From the NCBI GenBank assembly GCA_963726335.1, contig CAVSCD010000015.1, positions 1-64,000 of the forward strand: a stretch of DNA of 64,000 nucleotides, read 5' to 3'. The number at the start of each line of letters is the position of its first letter. Positions within the stretch are counted from its first letter, which is position 1. The position numbers and the translations under genes are program-made. The notes beneath the pieces are model-generated. The model ran no database searches. It worked only from the letters and a program-made list of their open reading frames with translations, and had not been told where the DNA came from. This DNA comes from CAVSCD01 sp963726335 (GTDB taxonomy: Bacteria > Acidobacteriota > Aminicenantia > Aminicenantales > UBA8522). Shown here one piece after another: positions 61,671 to 64,000 of the stretch.

Positions 61671-63512
61671 TCAGTTGCCGGCCGCGGCCGGCTCACTTTC
61701 CCGGCCATAGCCATCCACCGCGGTCAGTTGATAGGAATAGAGGTCGCCCTTCGCCAGCCCCCGGTCATCATACATGAACACGGTATTGGCGACCTCGGAG
61801 ATCAACTGCTGCGTTCCCGCGGCGCCCCCCTGGGCCTTTCTGTAGATGCGATACGCTGTCACGAGGTCCTCGTTTTCGGGATTGGCCTGCCAAGTCAACC
61901 TGTTGATGTATTCCTTGAAGAATATGAAGTCATTCTCCAGCCTTTGGACCTGAAAGGCCGACGGCGGAAACAGGGCCGGATAATCGCCAAATGAATTCGG
62001 TCCCCCGGCGTACGCCTTCAGGCAGACGTTGGTATTTCTGAACTTCCCCTCCCAGGAGGTATGGAGGTCGTTCCAGGTTTCCCCGTCTTCGCTAACGTAG
62101 CTTTCTCCGGCGTTGGCCACGGCCCGGCTGGTATAAGCCCGCTGAGGCTGCTCGGAAGGGATGGGATAGGCGTAGCCGGCGGTCGACAGCTTGACGGCGA
62201 CGGAAAACGCCTGGTTGGCGGCCAGCGGAATGGCCTTGTCCAAAGGGATCGTGAAATAGCCGGGAGAATCAAGATTACCGGCCTGGGAGCCGGCCAGGGC
62301 GCCGCTCCTCGGCTGACCGCCAACGACATCTGTATAGACTAGATCTCATAGGCGCTTGACGCTGACGCCGAATACAAACCGACCGCCGTAGGGGGGCATC
62401 CGAGGAGGCCGCGAAAATATTGGCGAACCAGCCCGTTTCCGTTCCGTAACCCAGGGAATTCACCCAACCCAGAGGGTCATATTGATAGATGACCTCGTGG
62501 AGGTTCAACGGTTCAGCTCTGACGACGGCGCTGACGTCCTCGGTCGCGAAATACCTGTCGTAGTACGAAATATAGAAGTAGCCGTCCTCCCCCCACTCGG
62601 CTCCCCAGCTGTTCTTGGCGATGAACGCCCCGTTACCGGCAGGCGTCACGCTGAACTCTTCTTATCGAAATTGTCATTCCAGCCGACAATGGCCACGGCA
62701 TGTGCGCCTTCCCTGGTCCCTGTGTTGTAATAGGCGCAATGATCGGGGGCGTAAAAGACGCTCTTATAGTACATGGTCGCGTACACGGCTCCATAGCTCA
62801 TCACGGAGCTCTTGATGAGATCATTATCAGAAGCGTCGTTCCTGGGTGGAAGGTAGATGATGTCCTGGACATGCTGCTTGGCCGGCCCGGCCGCCCCGGC
62901 GGATAGGTAGATGAAGGGATCGTCCTCCTCACTGATCGGGCCGCTCCACCGCGCCAGATAGGCCGTCGACATGTAGATTTGTCCCCCTTCGCACGGGCCG
63001 TTGTCATACCCGTGTTCATCGATCAGGTTTTGCTCGGAGAAATCCCAGTTCTCGGAGGGCATGAGGTAAGATTCGAGCGACGCCAGGGTGGCAAAAGCCC
63101 AACAACTGCCGCGGAGCCCTGGTTTCTGGCCGCCGTGAGCTTGTTTCTGGAGCGCAAGTCGTAGGCGGCTGGGAGACTGGCGGCAGACATCCGGGTGATC
63201 TGGCGGCCTTTAAACTCGGAGCCGGCCTCGAACACATAGTCCGGCAGGTCGAGAAGATCCGCCCGGCAGCTTATGGCCGCCGACGACCCAGCTTGAGATG
63301 GGACATGTCATGAGGGCTCGGCGCCAAGCCCAAGGGGTGACCGTCCTCGGCGAATCGAGACCGTTGCAGGAGACTTGGTTGTGTTTGCCATTTCAGGAAT
63401 TCCTCGTTGACCGGAGCCGCCGAAGGAGGTTGCCCGGGCTCTGGGCCAGGCCGGAGATAATCGGGAACAGGATAACGAGGAAAAAAGCGATCCAGGACGC
63501 ATTTTTTCTCAT
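61671..63512 (-). CDS. Secreted papain-like (C1) protease with lectin-like and FN3 domains (several indels)
   Basis: About 610 residues once indels near 63430, 63250, 63105, 62655 and 62340 are bridged. Start at 63512 with signal peptide WIAFFLVILFPIISGLAQ. A propeptide-like stretch follows (APVNEEFLKW, LGLAPSPHDMSHL), then AAYDLRSRNKLTAARNQGS and SCWAFATLASLESYL with the catalytic Cys, GTREGAHAVAIVGWND with the His, and FIAKNSWGAEWGEDGYFYISYYD with the Asn. Then a lectin-like beta domain (ALYSASASSAYEIY region) and a C-terminal FN3 domain (FFKEYINRLTWQANPENEDLVTAY as shorter pieces). Extracellular protein degradation is inferred. Confidence 0.75.
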
Positions 63513-63575
63513 CCCCTTAATCCCTGCGGGCCTTGGCATTCCAAGCTCTGCCATTAGACAAGACGGGCCCCCGGT

Positions 63576-64000
63576 TCATTCCTGATTTTCTTTTTGGAGG
63601 TTGACGGATTGAGGGGAGGACCCCGGCCATGGTGCGTTCACCCGGAGCTCGAACAAGCCCCACGGCGGCTTAATCCGGAAGGCGCGGGCCGAGCCGAGAC
63701 AATTGTCATGTCGAGCCGGCGGGGAAACCCAAAAAAAAGTCAGCGGTCCCTCCCGGCCCCCCGAGAGCCGGACGAGGCCCCAGAATTTCGCGGCCTTGGG
63801 GGCTTCGGGTGTCATGTGGTCGCCTCCCGGTCCGCCGCCCCTGTCCCACCCCGTGCCGCCTCCCATGGGCGGCAGGCCGCCCAGTGGAGGTTTTGCTCAT
63901 CGTTGGCGACACCCAGCGAGGCGTCGCCGCCTTCGATCATGGACAGCGAGCCCCGCAAGTCCTCGGCGCGGCCGTCTACCACGATCTGAGCCAGGGGAGG
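63576..64000 (-). CDS. C-terminal part of an unknown exported-type protein (partial, one indel)
   Basis: Enters from the right edge on the minus strand with IVVDGRAEDLRGSLSMIEGG then ASLGVANDEQNLHW, the pattern of small beta domains (DGxxxDWxG...LGVxNDxxxLY) found in secreted acidobacterial proteins. The frame shifts near 63870 and goes on through LPPMGGGTGWDRGGGPGG to a stop at 63576. It is 64 bp upstream of the protease start on the same strand. No function assigned. Confidence 0.4.

Overview
ORGANISM. High-G+C bacterial DNA with a Gram-negative envelope: an OmpA-type lipoprotein, a small outer-membrane barrel, a YdbH/YdbL lipid-transport pair and heptosyltransferase-like enzymes. The mix of an acidobacterial-type VWA protein, a Ser/Thr kinase with TolB-like and TPR domains, SBBP and VCBS-like beta-propeller repeats and several secreted glycosidases suggests the Acidobacteriota or a relative such as Candidatus Aminicenantes. 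This is inferred from gene content only. Many obviously functional genes (leuC, leuD, ilvD, argG, the GH116 gene, a permease) carry one or a few single-base indels, often in homopolymers. I read most of these as sequence errors and give whole-gene spans.

LAYOUT. 1-7.6 kb: accessory region with two divergent copies of a unit made of a repeat-rich surface protein, an ~80-bp repeat and a small opposite-strand gene; a Pho-box-like lipoprotein gene lies in the second unit. 7.8 kb: tRNA-Leu(TAA). 8.1-9.0 kb: cysteine synthase. 9.06-21.3 kb: one operon for valine, leucine and isoleucine synthesis (ilvC-leuA-cimA-leuC-leuD-leuB-ilvE-ilvD-ilvB-ilvN), preceded by a short Leu/Ile-rich leader peptide and hairpin (attenuator). 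cimA supplies 2-oxobutyrate from pyruvate, so no threonine deaminase is needed. 21.4-24.6 kb: argR (minus), then asd and an aspartate kinase. 24.8-30.6 kb (minus): M55 peptidase, YtxH protein and a very large GH106-like glycosidase. 31-40 kb: VWA protein, OmpA lipoprotein, GH116 glucosidase, DUF5009 acyltransferase, PfkB sugar kinase and ROK kinase, separated by intergenic repeats. 40.6-48.1 kb: zinc-ribbon Ser/Thr kinase, RbsD-like protein plus amino-acid permease, DUF2177 protein, URO-D-like protein and GNAT. 48.3-58.1 kb (minus): lipoprotein, YdbL- and YdbH-type genes, glycosyltransferases and an ABC-2 permease. 58.1-61 kb: argG, an unknown gene and argH behind an ARG-box operator. 61-64 kb (minus): outer-membrane barrel, papain-like protease with lectin-like and FN3 domains, and a partial gene.

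HOW THE GENES CONNECT. The window carries much of the amino-acid biosynthesis of the cell, and the sequence shows candidate control sites for it: attenuation for the branched-chain operon, a pair of similar ARG-box operators in front of argR and argG, and a possible small leader in front of asd. A second theme is envelope and glycan work. The most unusual element is a 185-bp repeat carrying three hairpins, one of them an intrinsic terminator. It has short inverted ends and 4-bp YTAR flanks. Two copies sit exactly on gene stop codons, and a decayed copy appears to be read as the C-terminal tail of LeuC.
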